The translations under genes were made by a program, and so were the position numbers. A stretch of 64,000 bases of DNA from Bog-756 sp963777665 (GTDB taxonomy: Bacteria; Actinomycetota; Acidimicrobiia; Acidimicrobiales; RAAP-2). The notes beneath the pieces are model-generated. The model saw only the letters and a program-made list of their open reading frames with translations, did not search any database and was not told the origin of the DNA. This document shows, one piece after another, positions 41,810-50,425 of the stretch; position 1 is the stretch's first letter; the number at the start of each line of letters is the position of its first letter. Location: the NCBI GenBank assembly GCA_963777665.1, contig CAVZRJ010000001.1:1240001-1304000 (forward strand), read 5' to 3'.

Positions 41810-43268
41810 TCAGGCCGGCTCCAACTCGAAGACGAACTGGTAGGAGAAGAGGTTCGGGGACAGCGCCAGCCCGACCCGGTCCAACGCGGACACGGCCCGT
41901 ATGACCCGGGACGGAGAGGGCCCTCCGCGGCCGGCGACCTCGACGGGCAGGCCGGCGCTCGAGCGTCTCCGGACCCGCAGACCGGCGCGTTCCGCCATCC
42001 GCTCGAACCCCCGCTGGGTGAAGAACCGGAGGTGGGCCGCGTCGAAGATGCCCGCGTCGTTCGTACTCGAAGTGACCGGTCAGCACACGTGCCCGCGGAT
42101 ACCAGTGGGCCACGTTCGGGACGCTCACCATCACCACGCCGCGGGGAGCCAGCACAGCGCCGATCTGGCGGAGGAGCGCTTCGGGATCGACCAACCGCTC
42201 GAACACGCCTGCCCCCACCACGACGTCGAATCCGGTGCCGACCTCGGCGGGCAGGCCCTTTTCGAGATCGGCCTCCACGAACCCGTCGAGGCGGTCCGCC
42301 ACCCCGTCGATCTTTAGCGAGTCGACCCCGATCACGGTGTGCCCCTCCAGGCGGAGCAGCTCGCCGAGGCGGCCGCTCCCACAACCGAGGTCGAGGATGC
42401 GCCGGGGCGGGCCCTCGCCGAGCCAGGTGAGGAGCTCCCGGTGCGCCGCGGTCGTCCGGGGCAGGTCGAAGTCATCGGTGGCGAACGCCATGTCCCCGGT
42501 CCCGAAGCCCATCTTGTGGACCCGGTAGCGGATGACGTCGGTGACGACGTCCTTCGCGTACCCCATGCCGTTCACATGGCAGATTTCGTTCCCGTAGAAG
42601 GTCGGGATCGGGACCTCGACGATCACCTTCTTCGCCTCGAGCAGCTGGAGGATGATCTCGGTGTCGAAATCGAACCCGTTGGTGTTCGACTCGAACGGGA
42701 TGTCGTTGAGGGCCGCAGTGCGGTAGGCCCGGTAGCCGCTGTGCCACTCCGAGAGGTTGAGCCCGGTCGCCGCGTTGGAGAACTTGCTGAGAACCCGGTT
42801 GCCGACATACTTGTAGAGCGGCATCCCGCCGATCCGCGCCGACCCCGGATCGAGCAGCCGGGACCCGAAGACGGCGTCGCAGTCGCTGGTCTCGAAGGGC
42901 GCGATGAGGTCCTCGATGACTTCCGGCGCGTACTGCCCGTCCCCGTGCAGCAGGACCACGATGTCGAGCCCATGGTCGATCGCCCACCGGTACGCGGCCT
43001 TCTGATTGCCCCCGTACCCGAGGTTCTGCGGGCGCCGGATGACCGTGAGCGGCAGGTCGGTCTCGGCCTGGTACTCCTTGCCGACCGTGTAGGTGCAGTC
43101 GCTGCTCGCGTCGTCGCAGACCACCACCTCAGCAACCCGCGATCGGAAGCCTGCAGGAAGCCGGTCGAGCACGGCTGCCAGGGTCGACGCAGCATTGTAG
43201 GCAACCACCACGATCCCGATGCGCTCGGGGTACAATCGGCCTTGACGTGCGGCTTCAGAGCCCTTCAT
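41810..43268 (-). CDS. Bifunctional GT2 glycosyltransferase / SAM methyltransferase, frameshifted in the 3' part
   Basis: 485 aa after correction. Residues 1-245: GT2 (GT-A fold) of the dolichyl-phosphate-mannose-synthase type with GIVVVAYNAAS, VVCDDASSDCT, LHGDGQYAPEVIE and SEWHSGYRAY. Residues about 280-485: class I methyltransferase with ILDLGCGSGRLGELL and VMVSVPNVAHWYPRARVL. The frame breaks at about 42060: after GHFEY the long frame turns Arg/Pro-rich, while removing one base gives AGIFDAAHLRFFTQRGFERM and the natural end FELEPA at 41810. The catalytic parts lie upstream of the break. ATG 43268 has GGGGGTGAGG upstream. Predicted to make a lipid-linked sugar and methylate a glycan. Confidence 0.8.
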
Positions 43269-43320
43269 TGCCTCACCCCCTGCCGGACACTGGACTCACA
43301 CCAACCAGAGAACGCTAGCA

Positions 43321-43338
43321 CCGCAGTCCCAGCTGCGG
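43321..43338. terminator. Hairpin between methyltransferase and GT2 genes
   Basis: CCGCAG, six-base loop, CTGCGG: perfect 6-base arms in the gap between two minus-strand genes. It could end the upstream transcript. A TAGCGT box (43312-43317) just beyond it on the minus strand could restart transcription for the GT2 gene. No T-run seen. Confidence 0.3.
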
Positions 43339-43369
43339 CAACCTGCGCCGGTCGCCACGGAAGGCTCCG

Positions 43370-44092
43370 TCAGCCGGCTGGCGCGGCGAAGACGTGCAGC
43401 TTGGGGTACACGACCATCGGCACCCGGAGCCACCGGATCGACATGAAGACCGGGTACCACTTCCAGTAGTCGAAACCCTCTGGGTCGACCGGCGTCGTGG
43501 TGCTGGACCCGAAGCGCTCACGGAGCACCCGCTCGTAGAACGGCCGGGAGTACATGACCACCATCGGCTGCTTGAAGGTGGTCAGGAACCAGCGAGTCAC
43601 CGGGAGCAGGACCCGTTGCACCGGGTACCACGCCTTCTGGGGACAGTACTCGAGGATGAACAGCCGCCCGCCGGGACGCAGGAGCCGCTTGGCGCGGTCG
43701 ACCGCCTCCTCCACCCTCGCCTCCGACGAGCGCCAGTTGCCCTTGGGGGTGTGGTGCAACATGAGCGGGAAGATGACCGTGTCGAAGGACTCCGCCGGGA
43801 ACTCGTACTCGTAGAAGTCCCCCACCACGCCGCTTGCGCGTTCGGGGCAGTATTCCTTCAGCATCTCGGACGAGAGATCCATCACCGTCAGGTTGGCCAG
43901 CTGCTCGCCCCACTCGAAGAAGTCCCAGATCCCTCCGACGCTCAACGCGTCGCCCCGGACCCCGGAATTGAGCAGACGGGCCGCCTCGACGTCGAGCTCC
44001 TGGGTCATCCGCTTCAACGACTCGTACTGGTTGTCGAGCTGCTGGCGGTCGAAGAACTCACGCACCTCGTCCGAGGTCGAATCCTGCCCCAT
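43370..44092 (-). CDS. SAM-dependent methyltransferase
   Basis: 240 aa, class I methyltransferase fold. The SAM site is atypical: the usual DxGxG loop is replaced by LSVGGIWDFFEWG, followed by the acidic strand end VMDLSSEM. FDTVIFPLMLHHTPKGNW and LLRPGGRLFILEYCPQKAW are normal later motifs. The C-terminal part is rich in aromatic residues (YWKWYPVFMSIRWLRVP) and may contact a membrane lipid substrate. ATG 44092 has GTAGGAGAG eight bases upstream; the open frame reaches further but is Arg-rich. Substrate unknown, probably a glycan or lipid precursor given the setting. Confidence 0.78.
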   Translation of the reverse strand: MGQDSTSDEVREFFDRQQLDNQYESLKRMTQELDVEAARLLNSGVRGDALSVGGIWDFFEWGEQLANLTVMDLSSEMLKEYCPERASGVVGDFYEYEFPAESFDTVIFPLMLHHTPKGNWRSSEARVEEAVDRAKRLLRPGGRLFILEYCPQKAWYPVQRVLLPVTRWFLTTFKQPMVVMYSRPFYERVLRERFGSSTTTPVDPEGFDYWKWYPVFMSIRWLRVPMVVYPKLHVFAAPAG

Positions 44093-44309
44093 GGCCCACT
44101 CTCCTACTTGCTGGACCGGCCTGCCTGCTGGACCGGCATTCTGCTGCTCGCCGGCCCGGCTCGCATCGAGCCTCCGGAGAGGTACCCGCCGACACGGCGT
44201 GCCGAGCGACGCCCGATCGTAGCATCGGGTCTCCCGCAACGACCATGGGGCCGATCGCCCGGCGGAGGCGCTGTCCCGGTCAAGGCGAGCACATCCACGG
44301 CGAGTTGGC

Positions 44310-44315
44310 TACAGT
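44310..44315 (+). promoter_or_regulatory. Candidate -10 box (TACAGT) for the small membrane protein
   Basis: TACAGT, seven bases, ATG 44323, no Shine-Dalgarno sequence: predicted leaderless transcript, same geometry as the GT-C gene at 12477. Confidence 0.5.
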
Positions 44316-44322
44316 CCCGACC

Positions 44323-44667
44323 ATGAAATGGATAGGTGTTGCCGTTCTTGCCGTCATCGGGATCATCGCCGCCTTCGTTGCGATCGAATACCTCGTCGTC
44401 CCGATCCACTCGCTCCCGACCTTCCTCCCGGGGCACAAGAGCGGCAACGGCCACTACCACAAGCGCGGTGCGATCGCGGCGGTCGTGGCCCTGGTCGCGT
44501 TGGGAGGGGCAGTCCTGCTCGCCATACGCTTCACCCGGCCTGGGTCGGAAGGGGCTGCACCGGCACCGACGGCGCCGGTTGGCTCTGCGTCCGGATCGGT
44601 CGACGACCTGCTGGGCGGTCCCTCCCCCGCTCCCGCTGCGGACGAGGGCGACGCACCGCGCACCTGA
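44323..44667 (+). CDS. Small two-helix membrane protein
   Basis: 114 aa. Helix 1 spans residues 4-26 (VAVLAVIGIIAAFVAIEYLV), a short polar loop GHKSGNGHYHKR with three His follows, helix 2 spans about 48-68, and the last 45 residues are Ala/Pro/Gly-rich and acidic. I do not recognise a family. The start is chosen from the -10 box and hydrophobic N-terminus. It stands alone on the plus strand, divergent from the methyltransferase and converging on cysC with 13 bases between. Confidence 0.65.
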   Translation: MKWIGVAVLAVIGIIAAFVAIEYLVVPIHSLPTFLPGHKSGNGHYHKRGAIAAVVALVALGGAVLLAIRFTRPGSEGAAPAPTAPVGSASGSVDDLLGGPSPAPAADEGDAPRT

Positions 44668-44680
44668 CGAGCTCGCCTCC

Positions 44681-45279
44681 CTACCGTCGGGTGGGTGCCA
44701 GTGCCCCGATCACCAGGCGGGCGGCCGCCTCCACCGACAGATCGGCCCCGATCACCAGATCCGGAGCGTCCGGAACCTCGTAGGGATCGTCGACGCCGGT
44801 GAACCCTTCGATCCGCCCGGCCGTCGCATCGGCGTAGAGGCCCTTCGGGTCGCGCCGAGCGCAATGGTCAGCGGTTGCCGCCAGGTACACCTCGATGAAC
44901 GGGAGCCCGGCCTGCTCGTGGATCTCACGGGCCTGCTGGCGCGAGGACGCGTACGGGCTGATCACGGCCACGACCGCGATCAGCCCGGCATCGGCGAAGA
45001 GCCGGGCGACCTCGGCCACCCGTCGGCAGTTCTCCTCGCGGGCGGTACGGCTGAATCCGAGGTCCCCGTTGAGACCGGTCCGAAGGTTGTCCCCGTCGAG
45101 CCGGTAGGAGGCGGTCCCGTCACGCACCAGCATCTGCTCGACAGCTGCCGCAAGTGTCGACTTCCCCGATCCGGAGAGACCGGTGAGCCAGAGTGTCGCC
45201 CCGCGGCCCACCGAACAACTCGGCGCGCGCTCGATCGGCTGACCTCCCCGGTATGCCAGGTGACGTTGGAGGACGTCAT
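44681..45279 (-). CDS. cysC: Adenylylsulfate (APS) kinase, probable frameshift near the 5' end
   Basis: Phosphorylates APS to PAPS with ATP in the cytoplasm. The core is intact: Walker A GLSGSGKSTLA, YRLDGDNLRTGLNGDLGFS, REENCRRVAEVARLFADAG and VYLAATADHCARRDPKGLY. The main frame has a usable GTG at 45211, giving 176 aa. However, ATG 45279 (10 bases after the cysN stop) begins another frame with SSNVTWHTGEVSR, matching the usual CysC N-terminus. The stretch between has a third frame reading RARAELFGGPRG. One or two small indels between about 45235 and 45205 would unite them into 199 aa. With cysN and cysD it forms a PAPS-making operon. Confidence 0.85.
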
Positions 45280-45289
45280 GACCGGCCTG

Positions 45290-46543
45290 TCAATCGGGAC
45301 CGAGCAGCATGCCGGCCCCCGCGGTGACATTGGTGTCCTCTGCGGCCAGGATGAACGATCCGGTCTGCCGGTTCCGCCGGTAGCCGTCGTAGAACAGCGG
45401 CTGGGTGACCCGAAGGCTGAGCCGGCCCACCTCGTTGAGGTGCAGCGCGTCGGCCGACTCGTCCCGGTGGAGAGAGTTGACGTCGAGCCGGTAATGGATG
45501 TCCCGCACGACCGCACGCACCCAGCGGGTGGTGTGCTTGAGCGCGAGGAAGTCGCCCTGCTTGAGCGGGCGATCGGTCATCCAGCACACCATGGCGTCGA
45601 GGTCCTGGCCGACCGCGGGCCGGTTGTGGGGACGGCAGATCATGTCGCCACGGGACACGTCGATGTCGTCGGTGAGCCGCATGGTGACCGACATCGGTGC
45701 GAACGCCTCCTCGACCGGCCCGTCGTAGGTGTCGATGGCGGCCACGGTCGTGGTCAACCCCGACGGCAGCACCAGGACCTCGTCGCCGGGCCGGAAGACC
45801 CCGCCGTCGATGCGACCGCAGTAGCCCCGGTAGTCGTGCCACTCGGTCGCCTGGGGCCGGACCACCCACTGGACCGGCATCCGGGGGTCGATCAGGTTCC
45901 GGTCCGAGGCGATGTAGACCGTCTCCAGGTGGTGCAGGAGCGACGCACCCTCGTACCAGGCCATGTTGGCCGAGCGCTGCACGACGTTGTCCCCCTGCAG
46001 CGCGGAGATGGGGATGAAGCTCAGGTCGGCCACCTCGAGGCGGCTGGCGAAGGCGGTGAACTCCTCACGGATGGCGTCGAAGACCGCCTGGTCGTAGTCG
46101 ACCAGGTCCATCTTGTTGACGCACACCAGCAGGTGGGGGACCCGCAGCAGCGACGCCAGGAACGCGTGACGACGGGTCTGCTCCACGATGCCCTTGCGGG
46201 CGTCGACGAGGACCATGGTCAGGTCGGCGGTGGAGTTCCCCGTCACCATGTTCCGGGTGTACTGGGTGTGCCCGGGGGTGTCGGCGATGATGAACTTGCG
46301 GGCGGGTGTGGCGAAGTAGCGGTAGGCAACATCGATGGTGATGCCCTGCTCGCGCTCGGCTCGCAGACCGTCGGTCAGGAGGGCGAGGTCGGTGTACTCG
46401 TCGCCGCGTTGACTGCTGACGCGTTCGACGGCCTCGAGCTGGTCCTCGAAGATGGCCTTCGAGTCGTAGAGCAGACGCCCGATGAGCGTGCTCTTCCCGT
46501 CGTCGACCGAGCCGGCGGTGGCGAACCGGAGGAGCTCCATCAC
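45290..46543 (-). CDS. cysN: Sulfate adenylyltransferase subunit 1 (GTPase)
   Basis: 417 aa. With CysD it makes APS from sulfate and ATP, driven by GTP hydrolysis. GTPase motifs are clear: GSVDDGKSTLIGRLLYDSK (G1), EQGITIDVAYRYF (G2 region), DTPGHTQYTRNM (G3) and NKMDL (G4), followed by EF-Tu-like beta-barrel domains. It lacks the fused APS-kinase domain found in many actinobacterial CysNC proteins; cysC is a separate downstream gene. The start is GTG 46543 or the adjacent ATG 46540, with GGAG upstream, 13 bases after the cysD stop. Confidence 0.95.
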   Translation of the reverse strand: MMELLRFATAGSVDDGKSTLIGRLLYDSKAIFEDQLEAVERVSSQRGDEYTDLALLTDGLRAEREQGITIDVAYRYFATPARKFIIADTPGHTQYTRNMVTGNSTADLTMVLVDARKGIVEQTRRHAFLASLLRVPHLLVCVNKMDLVDYDQAVFDAIREEFTAFASRLEVADLSFIPISALQGDNVVQRSANMAWYEGASLLHHLETVYIASDRNLIDPRMPVQWVVRPQATEWHDYRGYCGRIDGGVFRPGDEVLVLPSGLTTTVAAIDTYDGPVEEAFAPMSVTMRLTDDIDVSRGDMICRPHNRPAVGQDLDAMVCWMTDRPLKQGDFLALKHTTRWVRAVVRDIHYRLDVNSLHRDESADALHLNEVGRLSLRVTQPLFYDGYRRNRQTGSFILAAEDTNVTAGAGMLLGPD

Positions 46544-46556
46544 GACCCGGGCTCCA

Positions 46557-47492
46557 TCAGAAGTACCCTTCGCGCTTCCGGTCCTCCATGGCGGCCTCGC
46601 TGACCCGGTCGTCGGCGCGGGTGGCCCCCCGCTCCGTGAGCCGCGAGGCCGCGACCTCGACGATGATGTCGTCGACCGTCGCAGCGTTGGATTCCACTGC
46701 GCCGGTGCAGGTCATGTCCCCGACCGTTCGATAGCGAACGGTGGTCTCGAAGAGCTCCTCGTCGCCCCGTTGTGTGACGAACGGCCCCTTCGAAAGCAGC
46801 ATGCCGTCGCGCCGGAAGACCTCGCGCCGGTGTGAGAAGTAGATCGTGGGCAGGTCGAGGCCCTCGTCACCGATGTACTGCCAGACGTCGAGCTCGGTCC
46901 AGTCCGAGATCGGGAAGACCCGGATGTGCTCGCCGTTTCGGTGCTTCCCGTTGTAGAGGGACCAGAGCTCGGGCCGCTGGTTCTTCGGGTCCCACTGCCC
47001 GAACTCGTCGCGGAACGAGTAGACCCGCTCCTTCGCCCTCGCCTTCTCCTCGTCGCGTCGGGCACCACCGAACACCGCGTCGAACCGGAACTCGGTGATC
47101 GCGTCGAGGAGGGTCCTGGTCTGCAGGCGGTTGCGGGACGGGTCGGCACCCGGTTCCTCGGCCACCCGGCCGGCGTCGATCGAGGCCTGCACGGAGGCCA
47201 CCAGGAGGGAAGCCTCGAGCTCGGCCACGATCCGGTCCCGGAACTCGAGGACCTCCGGGAAATTGTGACCCGTGTCGATGTGCATGATCGGAAAGGGGAT
47301 CCGTCCCGGCCAGAAGGCCTTCTGGGCCAGCCGCAGCATGACCACCGAGTCCTTGCCGCCCGAGAACAGGAGCACCGGACGCTCGAATTCGGCAGCGACC
47401 TCGCGGATGATGTGGATCGACTGCGCCTCGATGGCGCGTAGGTGCGACAGCTGATATTGCCCTGTCGTCCCGACACCGCGGCCCCGTTCCAC
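46557..47492 (-). CDS. cysD: Sulfate adenylyltransferase subunit 2
   Basis: 311 aa, catalytic ATP-sulfurylase subunit of the PAPS-reductase/PP-loop family. The PP-loop is LLFSGGKDSVVMLRL; FPIMHIDTGHNFPEVLEFRD, FGGARRDEEKARAKER and NGEHIRVFPISDWTELDVW are hallmark segments; the end EDRKREGYF is conserved. GTG 47492 is chosen because it starts the conserved region and a TAGTTT box lies eight bases upstream; the frame stays open upstream but is antisense to the GNAT gene. No APS/PAPS reductase is next to it, so the product probably feeds sulfation rather than cysteine synthesis. Confidence 0.95.
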   Translation of the reverse strand: MERGRGVGTTGQYQLSHLRAIEAQSIHIIREVAAEFERPVLLFSGGKDSVVMLRLAQKAFWPGRIPFPIMHIDTGHNFPEVLEFRDRIVAELEASLLVASVQASIDAGRVAEEPGADPSRNRLQTRTLLDAITEFRFDAVFGGARRDEEKARAKERVYSFRDEFGQWDPKNQRPELWSLYNGKHRNGEHIRVFPISDWTELDVWQYIGDEGLDLPTIYFSHRREVFRRDGMLLSKGPFVTQRGDEELFETTVRYRTVGDMTCTGAVESNAATVDDIIVEVAASRLTERGATRADDRVSEAAMEDRKREGYF

Positions 47493-47500
47493 GACAGACC

Positions 47501-47506
47501 AAACTA
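47501..47506 (-). promoter_or_regulatory. Candidate -10 box (TAGTTT) of the cysDNC operon
   Basis: On the minus strand TAGTTT is followed by eight bases and GTG 47492, in an AT-rich patch unusual for this DNA. A possible leaderless start. Confidence 0.4.
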
Positions 47507-47612
47507 GCCGATGGGTCCCGCGCACCGAAATAGGCCGTACACTGGACGTCTGGTGGCGCCGACGCGGCTGAGGGGGATCCTGCGCCGTCCGACCGGGCCG
47601 GAGGAGACATCG

Positions 47613-48275
47613 ATGGAGGCCCATGACGACGGGGTTGTCGCACCCGGCGCCGGCGGTGCCGTCCCCGTCCTCCGGGTCGCGACCGACGACGACTGCCCGG
47701 TGGTCGCGTCGCTCCACGCCGAGCAGATCCCGGGTGGGTTCCTGGCCCTCCTCGGGCCGGACTTCCTCGCCCGCCTCTACCGGAGGATCGGTCGGAGCAG
47801 CGGATCCTTCCTGCTGGTCTCCGACGTCGATGGCCGGGTGGCCGGGTTCATCGCCGGGTCGTCCGACGTGCGGGCCCTCTACCGGGCCTTCCTCGTCCAC
47901 GACGGGTTGGCCGCTGTCCTCGGCGCTGCCCGCCGCCTGCTGGGCGAGTGGCGTCGGGTAGTCGAGACGCTCCGCCACGGCGCCCCGGGGGCCACCAGCA
48001 CCGGGCAGGGAACCGAGCTGTTGGCGGTAGCGGTCGACCCGGCCTTCCAGGGACGCAGGATCGGCGCCCGCCTGGTCGACGCCTTCCTGGCCCGGGTGCG
48101 CGCCGACGGCGGTCGGGCCGCCTACGTGGTGGTGGCCGCCGACAACGCGCCAGCAGTGGGCCTCTACCGGAGCGCCGGCTTCGCCGAGGCCGGCGACTTC
48201 GAGCTGCACGCCGGCACCACATCGCTCCTCATGCAGTGGGACGACCCGGGGCGTGCGAGCGGCGGGCGGCGGTGA
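47613..48275 (+). CDS. GNAT-family N-acetyltransferase
   Basis: 220 aa GNAT fold, acetyl-CoA dependent. The N-terminal VLRVATDDDCPVVASLHAE and HAEQIPGGFLALLG are followed by the acetyl-CoA site LLAVAVDPAFQGRRIGARLV (Q-x-x-G-x-G/A type) and AADNAPAVGLYRSAGF. ATG 47613 has GGAGGAGA six bases upstream; an upstream GTG at 47553 behind a TACACT box is an alternative that would add 20 residues. It shares a GTGA overlap with the WecA-like gene, which itself overlaps the aminotransferase gene. This gives a coupled set that could make and attach an N-acetylated amino sugar. Confidence 0.85.
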   Translation: MEAHDDGVVAPGAGGAVPVLRVATDDDCPVVASLHAEQIPGGFLALLGPDFLARLYRRIGRSSGSFLLVSDVDGRVAGFIAGSSDVRALYRAFLVHDGLAAVLGAARRLLGEWRRVVETLRHGAPGATSTGQGTELLAVAVDPAFQGRRIGARLVDAFLARVRADGGRAAYVVVAADNAPAVGLYRSAGFAEAGDFELHAGTTSLLMQWDDPGRASGGRR

Positions 48276-49231
48276 ACGGCATTGCCGTGGCCGCCCTGTC
48301 CCTGGTGGCAGCTCTGATCGTGACCCCGATGGCGATGGTTGCCGCCCGCAGGACCGGCATCGTGGACCGGCCGGGAGTCCTCAAGACCCAGACCACCCCG
48401 GTCCCCTACCTCGGCGGGATCGGGGTCTTCGTCGGAACCGCGGTCGGCGCGCTCGCCGGGCGTCCCGCCGTGCTCGTGCCGCTCGCCGCGGCCCTGGCCC
48501 TCGGCGTCTGCGACGACCGGTTCGACCTGCCCGCGCTCCCCCGGCTGGCCGGGGAGGTGGGCATCGGGGTGGCCGTCATGGTCACCGGTGGGCGCCACCT
48601 GCCGGGTGCCCTGGCCGCGGTGGTCGTCGTGGTCACCGTGCTCCTCATCAACGGGGTCAACCTGCTCGACGGGCTCGACATGCTGGCCGCGGGGGTCACC
48701 GCGGTGGCCGCGGCGGGCTTCGCGATGCTGCTCCACGGCGACAGCCGGCTGCTCGGGCTGGCCCTGGCCGGCTCCCTGCTCGGGTTCCTGGCCTACAACC
48801 GCCCCCCGGCCCGCATCTACCTGGGAGACGGCGGTTCGTACCTCCTGGGTACCGCCCTCGCCCTGCTCTGCGCAGCGGCATGGGCCCCGCATGTGCCGGG
48901 CGCTGTGGGTCTGGCGGCGATGGCGCTGGTGGCGATTCCCGCAGCAGAGGTCGCCTTCGCCGTGATCCGGCGGGCGCGAGGCCGCCAGTCGCTGCTGGCC
49001 GGCGACCGGGGGCATCCCTACGACCGCCTGGTGCACCGCGGCTGGGCTCCCCCGGCGGCCAGCCTCGCCTACATCGGTGTCCAGGCGGTGTTCACGGTGG
49101 CCGCCGTTGTGGTCGGCCGTCGCTCGCTGCTGGTGGCCGCACTCGCGGTCGACCTCGTCTGCGCCGCACTGCTGGTCGCCCTGGCCGGCGCCACCGGCGC
49201 CCTCACCCCCGACCGGGAGGCACAGTCGTGA
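48272..49231 (+). CDS. Polyprenyl-phosphate sugar-1-phosphate transferase (WecA/MraY family)
   Basis: 319 aa, about 9-10 helices. It transfers a sugar-1-phosphate from a UDP-sugar to polyprenyl phosphate, starting lipid-linked glycan assembly. Motifs: GVCDDRFDLPALPRL (DDxxD-like), LLINGVNLLDGLDMLAAG, ARIYLGDGGSYLLG and RGHPYDRLVHRG with the family His. It starts with PMAMVAARRTGIVDRPG near the N-terminus, as in WecA. GTG 48272 overlaps the GNAT stop. It is likely the initiating enzyme of the surface polysaccharide made from 47.6 to 60 kb. Confidence 0.9.
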   Translation: MNGIAVAALSLVAALIVTPMAMVAARRTGIVDRPGVLKTQTTPVPYLGGIGVFVGTAVGALAGRPAVLVPLAAALALGVCDDRFDLPALPRLAGEVGIGVAVMVTGGRHLPGALAAVVVVVTVLLINGVNLLDGLDMLAAGVTAVAAAGFAMLLHGDSRLLGLALAGSLLGFLAYNRPPARIYLGDGGSYLLGTALALLCAAAWAPHVPGAVGLAAMALVAIPAAEVAFAVIRRARGRQSLLAGDRGHPYDRLVHRGWAPPAASLAYIGVQAVFTVAAVVVGRRSLLVAALAVDLVCAALLVALAGATGALTPDREAQS

Positions 49232-50352
49232 CCCGCATCTACCTCTCGCCCCCCGAGGTCGGGGACGAGGAGCGCTCGATGCTCCTCGACGCCTTCGACT
49301 CGAACTGGATCGCCCCGCTCGGGCCCCACGTCGACGCGTTCGAGCGTGAGCTGGCCGAACGGGTCGGCATCGGCCAGGCGGTCGCGCTCTCGAGCGGGAC
49401 CGCCGCCCTCCACCTGGCTCTGCTGCTCCTCGGGGTCGGACCGGGCGACGAGGTGCTGATCCCGTCGTTCACCTTCGTCGCAACCGCCGGCCCGGTCTGC
49501 CAGCTCGGGGCGCGGCCGGTGTTCGTCGACTGCTCGCCCGGCACCTGGAACATCGACCCGGACCTGGTCGCAGAGGAGCTCGCGTCCCGCGCCAGGCAGG
49601 GCCGGCTCCCGCGGGCCCTCGTGACCGTCGACCTCTACGGCCAGGCGGCCGACTACGACCCGCTGCTCGCGGTGTGCGAGCGCTACGGGATCCCGCTGAT
49701 CGAGGACGCTGCGGAGGCCATCGGCGCGACCTACCGGGGTCGGCAGACCGGGACCTTCGGCGACGCCGCCGTCTTCTCCTTCAACGGCAACAAGATCATC
49801 ACCACCAGCGGCGGGGGGATGCTTGTCACCAGTTCGGCCACCTTGGCCGACCGGGCTCGCCACCTCGCCACCCAGGCGCGCGACCCCGCCCCCCACTACG
49901 AGCACTCGACGATCGGCTTCAACTACCGGCTGAGCAACTTGCTGGCAGCCCTGGGCCGCGCCCAGCTGCGGGGCCTCCAGAGCCGGATCGACCGGCGCCG
50001 GCGGATCCGTGCCTCCTACCGCGAGGCGCTCGCCGACCTGCCCGGGATCAGCTTCATGCCGGTGGCCGGGTACGGCGAGCCCAACTACTGGCTGACCTGC
50101 GTCCAGGTGGACCCGGGGTCGTTCGGGGCGGACCGCGAGGCGATTCGGCTCGCGCTCGAGTCCGCCGACATCGAGTCGCGTCCCACCTGGAAACCGCTCC
50201 ATCTCCAGCCGGTCTTCGCCGAGGCGCCGACGGTGGGCGGGGCGGTGGCCGCCGGCATCTTCGAACGGGGCCTCTGCCTCCCGACCGGGTCAGCCCTTAC
50301 CGATGGCGAGCTCACACGCATCGTCGACATCATCCACGACATCCGGCGCTGA
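49228..50352 (+). CDS. DegT/DnrJ/EryC1-type sugar aminotransferase
   Basis: 374 aa, PLP-dependent enzyme (fold type I) that aminates a keto-sugar nucleotide. The start IYLSPPEVGDEERSMLLDAF and ALSSGTAALHLALLLLGVG are typical of the PglE/WeeJ group; the PLP Lys is in FSFNGNKIITTSGGG, with LIEDAAEAIGATY upstream. PNYWLTCVQVDP and RPTWKPLHLQPVF complete the pattern. GTG 49228 overlaps the stop of the WecA-like gene (GTGA). With GNAT and WecA-like proteins it suggests an N-acetylated amino or diamino sugar at the base of the glycan. No dehydratase gene is seen in the window. Confidence 0.92.
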   Translation: MTRIYLSPPEVGDEERSMLLDAFDSNWIAPLGPHVDAFERELAERVGIGQAVALSSGTAALHLALLLLGVGPGDEVLIPSFTFVATAGPVCQLGARPVFVDCSPGTWNIDPDLVAEELASRARQGRLPRALVTVDLYGQAADYDPLLAVCERYGIPLIEDAAEAIGATYRGRQTGTFGDAAVFSFNGNKIITTSGGGMLVTSSATLADRARHLATQARDPAPHYEHSTIGFNYRLSNLLAALGRAQLRGLQSRIDRRRRIRASYREALADLPGISFMPVAGYGEPNYWLTCVQVDPGSFGADREAIRLALESADIESRPTWKPLHLQPVFAEAPTVGGAVAAGIFERGLCLPTGSALTDGELTRIVDIIHDIRR

Positions 50353-50411
50353 GGGGGCTCCGGTGCGGCCCGAACAACGATCCGGCACTCGTCGCCATAG
50401 GGATTCTGGCG

Positions 50412-50417
50412 TATTCT
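50412..50417 (+). promoter_or_regulatory. Candidate -10 box (TATTCT) for the WbsX-like gene
   Basis: TATTCT, eight bases, ATG 50426, no Shine-Dalgarno sequence. It fits the leaderless pattern seen elsewhere here. Confidence 0.45.
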
Positions 50418-50425
50418 CTTCTCCC

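Noticed and set aside
45290..48209. A longer CysD starting well upstream of 47492
   Set aside because: The upstream extension is antisense to the GNAT gene and Gly/Pro/Arg-rich; conserved CysD sequence starts right after GTG 47492.
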